A stretch of DNA of 5,912 bases from positions 1 through 5,912 of the forward strand of contig JAWWBL010000104.1 in the NCBI GenBank assembly GCA_033720975.1. The letters run 5' to 3'. The notes beneath the pieces were generated by a model. It saw nothing but the letters and a program-made list of their open reading frames with translations. It had not been told where the DNA came from and made no database searches. A program made the translations under genes and the position numbers. Within the stretch, counting starts at the first letter, position 1, and every line of letters begins with the position of its first letter. Of the stretch, positions 1 through 5,818 are shown piece after piece. The DNA comes from JAWWBL01 sp033720975. GTDB lineage: Bacteria > Actinomycetota > Acidimicrobiia > Spongiisociales > ZC4RG35.

Positions 1-714
1 ACCGTCGGGAAGCCAGCACAAGCCGGCGCGGTCATCGGGTCTGGCTGCCGGTATCACCTCGTCGGCGATCATGTCGCGATACGACTGCAGCGCAGGCCTG
101 ACGCTGTCGCGGACGAGTGTCAACAAGCGATCCCTCCACTCGGCGGTGTCGACCCCGCCAGGATTCATCGCCGTCATGAAGGGATCTTCCTCATCGGGAG
201 CGGCGAGCATCCCGTCCAGTTGCTCAACGGTTTTCTCTGCGGTCGACCTCATGGGTGTCCGGCCCTTGGCGACACCCTCCGCCAAGCGCTGATTCATCTC
301 ATTGGTGAGGTCAGGAAGCTTGGAGAAGCGCTCGATGAAGTCGTCGCCATGCTGGGCCGTTTCGATCGGTAATTGAGGTATGGCCACGGCGAGCAGCGCT
401 TGGATACCGGAGGTGTGGTCGACAGCCATCTCGGCGAGGCGAAGCTCGGCCGTTTCAGCACCGTTCTCAGCCTCGAATATGAGCAGATCGCGGGTGATCT
501 GATCGGACTCATCGAGGCCAACTGGGTCTACTGACGACGCTCGGTACGCAAAGTCGCGCAACTCCGAGATCTTGCGGTCCTCCGACTGACGCGACACTTC
601 ACCGATGTCTTTGTCGTAGTCGTGGAAACCGCGCATCGTCGCAACGATGGGCTGAGTCCGCAGCGTCCACTCGTGGTACTCCTCGGCTATGCGCGCCAGT
701 TCTTGGTTGCTCAT
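1..714 (-). CDS. DUF885 family protein, N-terminal part (3' end beyond window)
   Basis: Reading the minus strand from the ATG at 714-712 gives 238 uninterrupted codons to base 1, so the gene continues past the left edge. The protein begins MSNQELARIAEEYHEW and has features I associate with DUF885: an N-terminal P-I-V-A-T-x-x-G segment (about residues 22-30), a Q-L-P-I-E-T stretch near the middle, and G-L-C-W-L-P-D-G at the very end of the visible part, resembling the family's conserved G-L-x-x-L-P-x-G. Family members are usually about 550-600 residues, so less than half is visible. No signal peptide or membrane segment is seen at the N-terminus, suggesting a cytoplasmic protein. The biochemical role of DUF885 is unsettled; many members carry a metallopeptidase-like HExxH motif further downstream, which cannot be checked here. 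It is divergent from the cyclase gene, with 79 bp between starts. Assignment is by recalled motif similarity, not a search. Confidence 0.8.
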   Translation of the reverse strand, partial: MSNQELARIAEEYHEWTLRTQPIVATMRGFHDYDKDIGEVSRQSEDRKISELRDFAYRASSVDPVGLDESDQITRDLLIFEAENGAETAELRLAEMAVDHTSGIQALLAVAIPQLPIETAQHGDDFIERFSKLPDLTNEMNQRLAEGVAKGRTPMRSTAEKTVEQLDGMLAAPDEEDPFMTAMNPGGVDTAEWRDRLLTLVRDSVRPALQSYRDMIADEVIPAARPDDRAGLCWLPDG

Positions 715-721
715 CTGGGGG

Positions 722-727
722 AGGGTA
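722..727 (-). promoter_or_regulatory. Possible -10 element (TACCCT) for the DUF885 gene
   Basis: On the minus strand TACCCT (727 to 722) fits the actinobacterial TAnnnT -10 pattern and ends 7 nt before the ATG at 714. Transcription would then start at or one base before the start codon, giving a leaderless mRNA. In keeping with this, no purine-rich Shine-Dalgarno sequence lies before the ATG; the bases there are C-rich. No convincing -35 hexamer is visible at 16-18 bp. Confidence 0.3.
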
Positions 728-778
728 GATCCAACCAACAAGGCAACCTCTGTGAGGCTCAGGGATTCGGGCGATCGT

Positions 779-784
779 TATTGT
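779..784 (+). promoter_or_regulatory. Possible -10 element (TATTGT) for the cyclase-ATPase gene
   Basis: TATTGT matches four of six bases of TATAAT, including the key TA at the start and T at the end, and ends 9 nt before the ATG at 794. The expected transcription start is about 791-792, so the mRNA would be leaderless or carry only two or three leader bases. The sequence between, CGGATCCAC, holds no Shine-Dalgarno motif. A good -35 is not visible (GGCTCA at 17-bp spacing). A weaker alternative, TTGGTT (704-709) with TAGATC (726-731), would give a leader of about 55 nt. Confidence 0.35.
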
Positions 785-793
785 CGGATCCAC

Positions 794-3526
794 ATGTCAT
801 CCCTACCCGAAGGTGTAGTCACCTTCCTGCTCACGGACATCGAGGGCAGCACCAAGCTCTGGGAAGAAGCGCCCGGCGTGATGATGGAGGCAATCGCCGA
901 ACACGACGCGGCGATCGACAGGGCCATCGAGGATTTCGGCGGAACATCTGTCAAGCCCCGCGGAGAGGGAGACAGCCGGTTCATAGTGTTCCCGTCCGCA
1001 CCCGACGCCGTGGCGGCAGCAGTCCGCATGCAGGCCAACCTCGCAGATATCGACTGGGACACGCCTCGTCCCATAAGGGTCCGGGCCTCGATCCACACCG
1101 GGGCCGCAGAGCTGCAACTCGGCGACTACTACGGGTCGACGGTCAACAGAGCTGCTCGTCTTCGCAGCATCGCCCATGGAGGCCAAACGGTCATGTCGTC
1201 CAGCACTTGGGAACTGGTGAGAGATCGAATTCCCGACGGGGTTGCCATCGAGGACATGGGCGAGCACTCGCTGAAGGACCTGACCCGGCCAGAACACGTC
1301 TACCAGGTCTATCCGCAAGGGGTGGAGCCGGTGTTCCCACCTTTGACCTCCCTCGGCTCAATACCCAACAACCTCCCACGTCAGCTCACCGAGCTGGTTG
1401 GGAGACAGGCCGAGCTGCAGGAGGCGCTCCGGTTGCTGAAAGAGACCAGGCTTCTGACGATTCTCGCCCCCGGAGGCACGGGTAAGACGCGACTCGCCAT
1501 CCAGGTGGCGGCCGACTCCACTGCCGACTATCCGAACGGTGTCTTTTTCGTCAGCCTGGCGGATATCAGTGACCCAACCGCGGTGGCCCAGGCCATCGCC
1601 GACAGCATCGGGCTGGCGTTGTCGACCGACGAGGACGACATGAACCAGCTCCTCACATACCTCGCCAGCAAAAGCCTGCTCCTTCTTCTCGACAACTTCG
1701 AGCATCTCCTCGAAGGCGCCGGCGCCGTGAGTCAGATTCTCGCCGGGGCCCCAAACGTGACCGTGCTGGCGACATCTAGATCGAAGCTCAATGTGGGTGG
1801 AGAGACCACCCTCACGATTGGTGGCCTGGCCACCACTTGGGAGTCTCCGGAAGATGCCTTGGCCACCGACGGGGTTCGACTGTTCATGGATGCAGCCCGA
1901 AGGACGGCACCTGACCTCACATTGGAGATGGAGGATCTTGATGCCCTGGAGCGGATACTGACCCTGACCGGCGGGATGCCACTCGCCATCTTGCTGGCGG
2001 CGGCCTGGGTGGACATGCTGCCCATATCCGAGATCGCTGACGAAGTCCAGAAGAGCCTCGACTTCTTGGAAACCGAGTCCGGCGACGTGCCCGATCGGCA
2101 TCGCAGTGTCCGAGCGGTCTTCGACTACTCGTGGCAACTGCTCACCGACCGGGAGAAGGAGAGTTTTGCGGCGCTTTCGGTCTTTCGAGGGGGGTTCACG
2201 CGCGAGGCAGCTGAGGTGGCGGCCGGGACCTCGTTGCGCAGCCTGGCGGGCCTGGTGGCGAAAACCCTCATCACGCCTTCGGTAGACAAGTCCCGCTACT
2301 CGGTTCATGAGCTCCTCCGCCAGTACGCGGAGGACGAGCTGAAGGGGAACCCGGCCCGATTCCGAGATGTGCAGGATGCCCACGCCAGGTATTTCGCCGA
2401 CATGTCGGATCGGGCTTTCGAGATGGTCCCTCAGAGCGATGAGGTGGGCCTGGTCGCTCTCTTCGAGGCAGACCTCGAGAACACCAGGACGGCCTGGCGT
2501 CACCTGGTGAAAACAGGCGATGCGAGCGGTCTTCGCAAGATGCTCCCCAGCATGTACGTCGTCTACGAGATTCGAAGCTGGTACCTGGTAGGTCTCGGAA
2601 TGATCGAGGACGCGATCCAGGCATTGGCTGGCGATTCCGGGGATCAGACCGTGCTGTTGACCCGGCACCTCGCCACGGCGATCGCCACGTGGTTCGGCGC
2701 GCTGCTGGGCCGACCCTCTGTCGAGGATGCAGTCGAGGCCAACCGTTACCTCAGAGAGTCCCAGGATCACGTCGCATTATGGATTGGCCTCCAGTGTGAG
2801 GCACTCAACTGCACCTACCTCGGGCTGTACGACCAGATGATCGAAGTCACCAATGAGATCATCTCGTTCAAGGAGAAAACCGACGAACCCTTCTACGGCG
2901 TCGCCGGGCACAATTGGCGATCACGGGCCGCCCTGTACAAGGGTGACCTGGAGACAGCGAAGAACCTCCTAGGCGAGGCGCTCTCTCTGCTCGAGGAACG
3001 GAACGAGCACTACTTCATGGTCTGGAACCTCGGCCTGCAAGGAGCAGTCGCCCGGCTGACGGGGCGACCCGAGGATGCACTTGTGCTCCAGGCCCGTCAG
3101 GTGGAACGAGCCCGAGACATCGGCTACAGGCGAGGAGAGGCCGTGGCCCTTCACGGATTGGGCAGCGCTCGACTCGCGGTTGGTGACCTGGAGGGCGCCG
3201 AAGATGCCTTTACCCAGGCCATCGTGGCGTGCGAAAAGGTCGGAATGCTCATCGACATGCTCGGCCTCGCCGCCTACATCGCCCATGTCCGGGGACGGCT
3301 GGGAAGCGAGATCGAAGCGGTCGAACTCTTGTCGACTGTCCTTGCGGAGCCGCTGAGCAACCGGCAGGGCATCATGGACAACACCCCGATAATTGACTTC
3401 GCCACTGAGTGGCTGGACGAGTTGCGAGCCCGGCTCGACGGAACAGCATTCTCAGAGGCCAGCGAGCGAGGTTCGGCGAGGCCCTACGAGGTTGCGGTGA
3501 AAGAGATCATCGAAGGGATCGGCTGA
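794..3526 (+). CDS. Class III adenylate/guanylate cyclase fused to STAND (NB-ARC-like) ATPase and TPR region
   Basis: A 910-residue signalling protein, probably cytoplasmic. Residues 1-175 form a class III cyclase domain, expected to make cAMP or cGMP: TDIEGST carries metal-binding D15, GEGD the second metal Asp D60, and YGSTVNRAARL the catalytic N118 and R122. The purine-selecting positions appear to be R56 (usually Lys) and D111. Residues about 195-480 are a STAND ATPase: LVGR (201-204), Walker A APGGTGKT (225-232), Walker B LLLLLDNFEH (295-304), TSR sensor (R329), GMP motif (394-396), and an arm with RHRSVRAVFDYSW (435-447). VHE at 504-506 sits where an MHD-like motif is expected. Residues about 560-890 are helical with TPR-like units, clearest near 710-730 and 785-818. 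The order resembles Mycobacterium tuberculosis Rv0386-type proteins, but no LuxR-type HTH follows the TPRs. The upstream in-frame ATG at 689 was rejected: homologous cyclases begin near MSSLPEGVVTFLLTD, and the extension overlaps the divergent gene's start. Ligand, partner and target are unknown. Confidence 0.9.
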   Translation: MSSLPEGVVTFLLTDIEGSTKLWEEAPGVMMEAIAEHDAAIDRAIEDFGGTSVKPRGEGDSRFIVFPSAPDAVAAAVRMQANLADIDWDTPRPIRVRASIHTGAAELQLGDYYGSTVNRAARLRSIAHGGQTVMSSSTWELVRDRIPDGVAIEDMGEHSLKDLTRPEHVYQVYPQGVEPVFPPLTSLGSIPNNLPRQLTELVGRQAELQEALRLLKETRLLTILAPGGTGKTRLAIQVAADSTADYPNGVFFVSLADISDPTAVAQAIADSIGLALSTDEDDMNQLLTYLASKSLLLLLDNFEHLLEGAGAVSQILAGAPNVTVLATSRSKLNVGGETTLTIGGLATTWESPEDALATDGVRLFMDAARRTAPDLTLEMEDLDALERILTLTGGMPLAILLAAAWVDMLPISEIADEVQKSLDFLETESGDVPDRHRSVRAVFDYSWQLLTDREKESFAALSVFRGGFTREAAEVAAGTSLRSLAGLVAKTLITPSVDKSRYSVHELLRQYAEDELKGNPARFRDVQDAHARYFADMSDRAFEMVPQSDEVGLVALFEADLENTRTAWRHLVKTGDASGLRKMLPSMYVVYEIRSWYLVGLGMIEDAIQALAGDSGDQTVLLTRHLATAIATWFGALLGRPSVEDAVEANRYLRESQDHVALWIGLQCEALNCTYLGLYDQMIEVTNEIISFKEKTDEPFYGVAGHNWRSRAALYKGDLETAKNLLGEALSLLEERNEHYFMVWNLGLQGAVARLTGRPEDALVLQARQVERARDIGYRRGEAVALHGLGSARLAVGDLEGAEDAFTQAIVACEKVGMLIDMLGLAAYIAHVRGRLGSEIEAVELLSTVLAEPLSNRQGIMDNTPIIDFATEWLDELRARLDGTAFSEASERGSARPYEVAVKEIIEGIG

Positions 3527-3551
3527 ACGCCGCTTCCAACGTCACTTGGTT

Positions 3552-3923
3552 CTAGCCGGCACTCTTCATCAATAGATAATGGTCGGCGGTGTAGAAGTCC
3601 TTTTTGACCTGATCGTCGCGGACAAGCGTCTTCACCGCCTCGTCCTGGGAGACGAGCCTGGGGTCGGTCAACTGGTAAAGATCATCCCCCAACTTCAGCT
3701 CCGCCTCCCCCGCAGCGAGGATGTTCCTCACCCAGTCCGACTCGGGCCCGTAGCGAACCACCAGGACATAGCCGTCATGTGTGGGAAGGGCATCGGCCGG
3801 AGTTCGATAGGTCCGCCCCGATGACCTGCCCCAGTGAGTCACGACGGGCCATTTGCCACTGCGCACCGCCCTGGGGTTGAACACCTTCTTGTTGACCTTC
3901 GCCAGCCATCTCGGATAAGCCAT
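3552..3923 (-). CDS. Ddn-like deazaflavin (F420)-dependent nitroreductase/quinone reductase family protein
   Basis: A 123-residue protein of the nitroreductase/DUF385 family (Ddn-like split beta-barrel). Characterised members use reduced F420 to reduce quinones or nitro compounds; others are uncharacterised. Visible family motifs are H-W-G-R-S-S-G-R-T-Y-R-T-P (30-42), where GRxSG contacts the cofactor phosphate in known structures, and Y-G-P-E-S-D-W-V-R-N-I-L-A-A-G (58-72), followed by a P-R-L-V segment (88-91). It is shorter than M. tuberculosis Ddn (about 150 residues), mainly because the N-terminal arm is brief, so substrate and membrane association cannot be inferred. The start is fixed: an in-frame TAA lies four codons upstream of the ATG at 3923-3921. 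It converges on the cyclase gene (25-bp gap) and diverges from the ABC exporter gene. Its 5' end has its own promoter-like sequence with an inverted repeat. F420 rather than FMN use is inferred from the family. Confidence 0.88.
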   Translation of the reverse strand: MAYPRWLAKVNKKVFNPRAVRSGKWPVVTHWGRSSGRTYRTPADALPTHDGYVLVVRYGPESDWVRNILAAGEAELKLGDDLYQLTDPRLVSQDEAVKTLVRDDQVKKDFYTADHYLLMKSAG

Positions 3924-3929
3924 GGCCCT

Positions 3930-3958
3930 ACCTTACGATGTAAGTCTCCGCAATCCAA
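3930..3958 (-). promoter_or_regulatory. Predicted promoter of the Ddn-like gene (TTGGAT-17 bp-TAAGGT)
   Basis: On the minus strand TTGGAT (3958 to 3953) is followed after exactly 17 bp by TAAGGT (3935 to 3930), a TAnnnT -10. The -10 ends 6 nt before the ATG at 3923, so transcription would start at or next to the start codon, giving a leaderless or nearly leaderless mRNA. An alternative reading is that AAGG in the same stretch is a weak Shine-Dalgarno sequence for a longer transcript. Confidence 0.42.
3932..3944. promoter_or_regulatory. Operator-like inverted repeat CTTAC-GAT-GTAAG
   Basis: A perfect 5-bp inverted repeat with a 3-bp centre, CTTACGATGTAAG. It overlaps the predicted -10 element of the Ddn-like gene (3930-3935), so a dimeric repressor bound here would block RNA polymerase. 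The TTAC/GTAA half-sites resemble operators of some TetR-like regulators, but no regulator gene is in the window. A 13-bp palindrome could also occur by chance, although its position on the promoter makes function more likely. Confidence 0.4.
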
Positions 3959-3978
3959 ACCCTTCTGCCGAAATCCAA
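3948..3978. repeat. Two 11-bp direct repeats CCG(C/A)AATCCAA, 20 bp apart
   Basis: CCGCAATCCAA at 3948-3958 and CCGAAATCCAA at 3968-3978 differ at one of 11 positions and start 20 bp apart, about two helical turns, so both face the same side of the DNA. The first copy covers the predicted -35 of the Ddn-like gene; the second lies between that promoter and the exporter gene. This is the arrangement expected of tandem activator or repressor sites, but no cognate regulator is visible. Confidence 0.35.
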
Positions 3979-4002
3979 CCGCATAGGTCCAGTGCCCGGG
4001 GT

Positions 4003-4008
4003 TATCGT
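4003..4008 (+). promoter_or_regulatory. Possible -10 element (TATCGT) upstream of the ABC exporter gene
   Basis: TATCGT fits TAnnnT and would place the transcription start near 4014-4016, leaving a leader of about 50 nt before the ATG at 4064. No recognisable -35 is found at 17 bp (CGCATA). The call is weak and rests mainly on position in the only intergenic space ahead of the operon. Confidence 0.2.
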
Positions 4009-4052
4009 GTCCGCCGACCCCTGAGTCCACCCCTACACGAACGCGCCCTGGC

Positions 4053-4056
4053 AGGA
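4053..4056 (+). promoter_or_regulatory. Shine-Dalgarno AGGA for the ABC exporter gene
   Basis: AGGA lies 7 nt before the ATG at 4064. This start is supported because a stop codon in the same frame (TGA, 4022-4024) excludes longer versions, and no other ATG, GTG or TTG codon lies in frame between that stop and 4064. Confidence 0.5.
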
Positions 4057-4063
4057 CGACCAC

Positions 4064-5818
4064 ATGATCCCGGTACGCCGCTATTTGCGGCTTCTCAGCA
4101 AGTACCTGCGGCCCTTGCGCAAGCGCATGGGCCTGCTTGGCGTGGTCGTTTTCGCCGATATCGCCCTACAGCTGGTCAACCCGCAGCTGATCAAGAGATT
4201 CATCGACGGCGCCATCGCTGGGGACGGGTCTTCCCAACTGATTCCCCTCGCCGCGCTCTTCATGGGCATAGCAGTTGTCCAGCAGGGCATGGCGGTGTGG
4301 GCCACCTACCTGGCCGAGGACGTGGGCTGGAGCGCCACCAACAGCCTCCGTGCCGACCTGGCCGACCACATCGTCCGCCTCGACCTCGGGTTTCACAAAA
4401 ACCACTCCCCCGGCGAGTTGATCGAGCGGATCGACGGCGACGTCACCAACCTCTCAAACTTCTTCTCGGCCATGACCCTAAAAGTCATCGGAAACGGTGC
4501 CCTGATCGCCGGCGTGCTGGCTCTGCTGTTGATCGAGAGCTGGCTCATCGGCGTGGCGATCCTGGCGTTCACCGCCGTAGCCCTCTTTGCCATGGTGCGT
4601 ATCCATCACATCGCCGTCCCCTGGTGGAAGCGGGTGAGGGCGGCCGCCGCCGAGGCCTACGGGTTCGTAGGCGAGCAGGTGGAGGGGACCGAGGACATCA
4701 CCGCCAACGGCGCGTCCGGCTACATGCAGGAACGATTCGCCGGCATGCTCCGACGGTGGATGCCGCTCCAGATCAGGGGCGCCATGGGCTTCGCCATCCT
4801 CTGGGCGACAAGCCTCATCTCATATGGGCTGTCCACGACGATCGTCTTCGTGGCCGGCTCCTACCTGTTCGGCATAGGCACCCTCACCATAGGTGCCGTC
4901 TACCTGGTCTTCCACTACACCGAGATGACCCGGCGACCCATCAACCAGATACGGTCCCAGCTGGAGGACCTGCAACGCGCCGGAGCCGCCATCTCCAGAA
5001 TCGAGGAGCTGCTTGCCACAGAGAACGCTCTCCGGCCTGCCGGGAACACCCCGATTGCCCGAGGGCCCTTGTCGGTCGAGTTCGACCATGTCGAGTTCTC
5101 CTATAACGACTCCGATGGCGACGACGGGCCAGTCCTTCACGACGTCTCGCTTTCCATAGCGCCGGGAAGGGTTGTCGGGCTGCTGGGGAGGACCGGCTCC
5201 GGGAAGTCCACGATCGCCAGACTCCTCACCCGGCTGTACGAGCCACAGGAAGGCGAGATCCGGATCGGCGGCGTCGCCACCTGGGATGCACCCCTCGACG
5301 TGGTCCGCGCCCGGGTGGGAATGGTCACCCAGGACGTGCAGCTCTTCCAGGCCAGCGTCAGGGACAACTTGACTTTCTTCGATCGGAGCATCAGCGACGA
5401 CCGGCTCATGGAGGTAATCGAGCGCCTGGAGCTGACGGAGTGGTTCGAGACGCTGCCAGACGGCCTCGACACCATGCTCGAGTCTGGAAGTGGAGGGTTG
5501 TCCGCGGGACAGGGACAGCTTCTCGCGTTCACCAGGATCTTCCTCGAGGACCCGGGCGTCGTCGTCCTCGACGAGGCGTCATCGAAGCTCGACCCGGCCA
5601 CTGAGGCGCTGATCGAGCGCGCCGTCGACCACCTGCTGGAGAACCGGACGGGGATCATCATCGCCCACCGGCTGCACACGGTCACCCGGACCGACGACAT
5701 CGTTGTTCTCGAGGACGGCCGTGTTATCGAGTCCGGAACGAGAGTGGACCTTGCCGCCGACCCCGACTCCAGGTTCTCGCGTCTGCTCGCCGCCGGGATG
5801 GAGGAGGTGCTGGCGTGA
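4064..5818 (+). CDS. ABC exporter half-transporter (fused transmembrane and ATP-binding domains)
   Basis: A 584-residue type IV (ABCB-like) exporter half: an N-terminal membrane domain with about six helices (roughly 22-42, 59-82, 138-158, 160-180, 245-265 and 268-290) and a C-terminal ATPase. The membrane domain has the exporter motif G-E-L-x-x-R-x-x-x-D (117-126). The ATPase shows an A-loop Tyr (Y347), Walker A GRTGSGKS (375-382), Q-loop Gln Q423, signature LSAGQGQ (479-485, canonical LSGGQ), Walker B VVVLDE with D503 and catalytic E504, D-loop S-K-L-D (507-510) and switch His H535. It is complete and of normal length. The next gene overlaps its stop by GTGA, so this is most likely one half of a heterodimer encoded by a two-gene operon. 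The altered signature may place a degenerate ATP site in that dimer. Substrate cannot be read from sequence; drugs, lipids and peptides are all possible. It shares a divergent region with the Ddn-like gene. Confidence 0.93.
   Translation: MIPVRRYLRLLSKYLRPLRKRMGLLGVVVFADIALQLVNPQLIKRFIDGAIAGDGSSQLIPLAALFMGIAVVQQGMAVWATYLAEDVGWSATNSLRADLADHIVRLDLGFHKNHSPGELIERIDGDVTNLSNFFSAMTLKVIGNGALIAGVLALLLIESWLIGVAILAFTAVALFAMVRIHHIAVPWWKRVRAAAAEAYGFVGEQVEGTEDITANGASGYMQERFAGMLRRWMPLQIRGAMGFAILWATSLISYGLSTTIVFVAGSYLFGIGTLTIGAVYLVFHYTEMTRRPINQIRSQLEDLQRAGAAISRIEELLATENALRPAGNTPIARGPLSVEFDHVEFSYNDSDGDDGPVLHDVSLSIAPGRVVGLLGRTGSGKSTIARLLTRLYEPQEGEIRIGGVATWDAPLDVVRARVGMVTQDVQLFQASVRDNLTFFDRSISDDRLMEVIERLELTEWFETLPDGLDTMLESGSGGLSAGQGQLLAFTRIFLEDPGVVVLDEASSKLDPATEALIERAVDHLLENRTGIIIAHRLHTVTRTDDIVVLEDGRVIESGTRVDLAADPDSRFSRLLAAGMEEVLA
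5800..5807 (+). promoter_or_regulatory. Strong Shine-Dalgarno GGAGGAGG inside the end of the ABC gene
   Basis: GGAGGAGG lies 7 nt before the GTG at 5815 and decides that start for the downstream gene. It is the strongest ribosome site in the window, consistent with an internal cistron that needs its own initiation, whereas the first genes of transcripts here have weak or no such sites. Confidence 0.75.

Noticed and set aside
729..736. ATCCAACC shared by both divergent intergenic regions (also 3973-3980) as a common regulator site.
   Set aside because: An 8-base match between two regions of 79 and 140 bp is not unlikely by chance, and the flanking bases do not match.
747..757. CCTC-TGT-GAGG inverted repeat in the DUF885/cyclase gap.
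   Set aside because: The half-sites are only 4 bp and do not coincide with a predicted promoter element; chance occurrence is likely.
689..793. A 35-codon N-terminal extension of the cyclase from the ATG at 689.
   Set aside because: It overlaps the start of the divergent gene, includes the predicted -10 element, and does not resemble the usual N-terminus of these cyclases.
622..1485. A 287-codon plus-strand frame overlapping the DUF885 gene start and the cyclase domain.
   Set aside because: The product has low-complexity Arg/Gly-rich composition and no family motifs; it overlaps two well-supported genes in other frames.
1358..2770. A 470-codon open frame on the minus strand inside the cyclase-ATPase gene.
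   Set aside because: It is antisense to a protein with clear motifs throughout, its product has no recognisable domain, and long antisense frames are expected in high-GC genes.
794..3526. Interpretation of the cyclase as a Pycsar- or CBASS-like anti-phage system.
   Set aside because: Those systems place a cyclase beside a dedicated effector such as a TIR, nuclease or membrane protein with a nucleotide-binding domain. None is adjacent here, and the fused STAND-TPR architecture matches general signalling proteins.
3536..3549. CCAA-CGTCAC-TTGG hairpin between the convergent genes as a terminator.
   Set aside because: The stem is only 4 bp with two G-C pairs and there is no T-run, so it is too weak to call an intrinsic terminator.
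3922..5106. A 394-codon plus-strand frame beginning at the CATG of the reductase start.
   Set aside because: The product is extremely rich in Arg, Pro, Gly and His, as expected from an out-of-frame reading of the high-GC exporter gene, which has full ABC motifs in the other frame.
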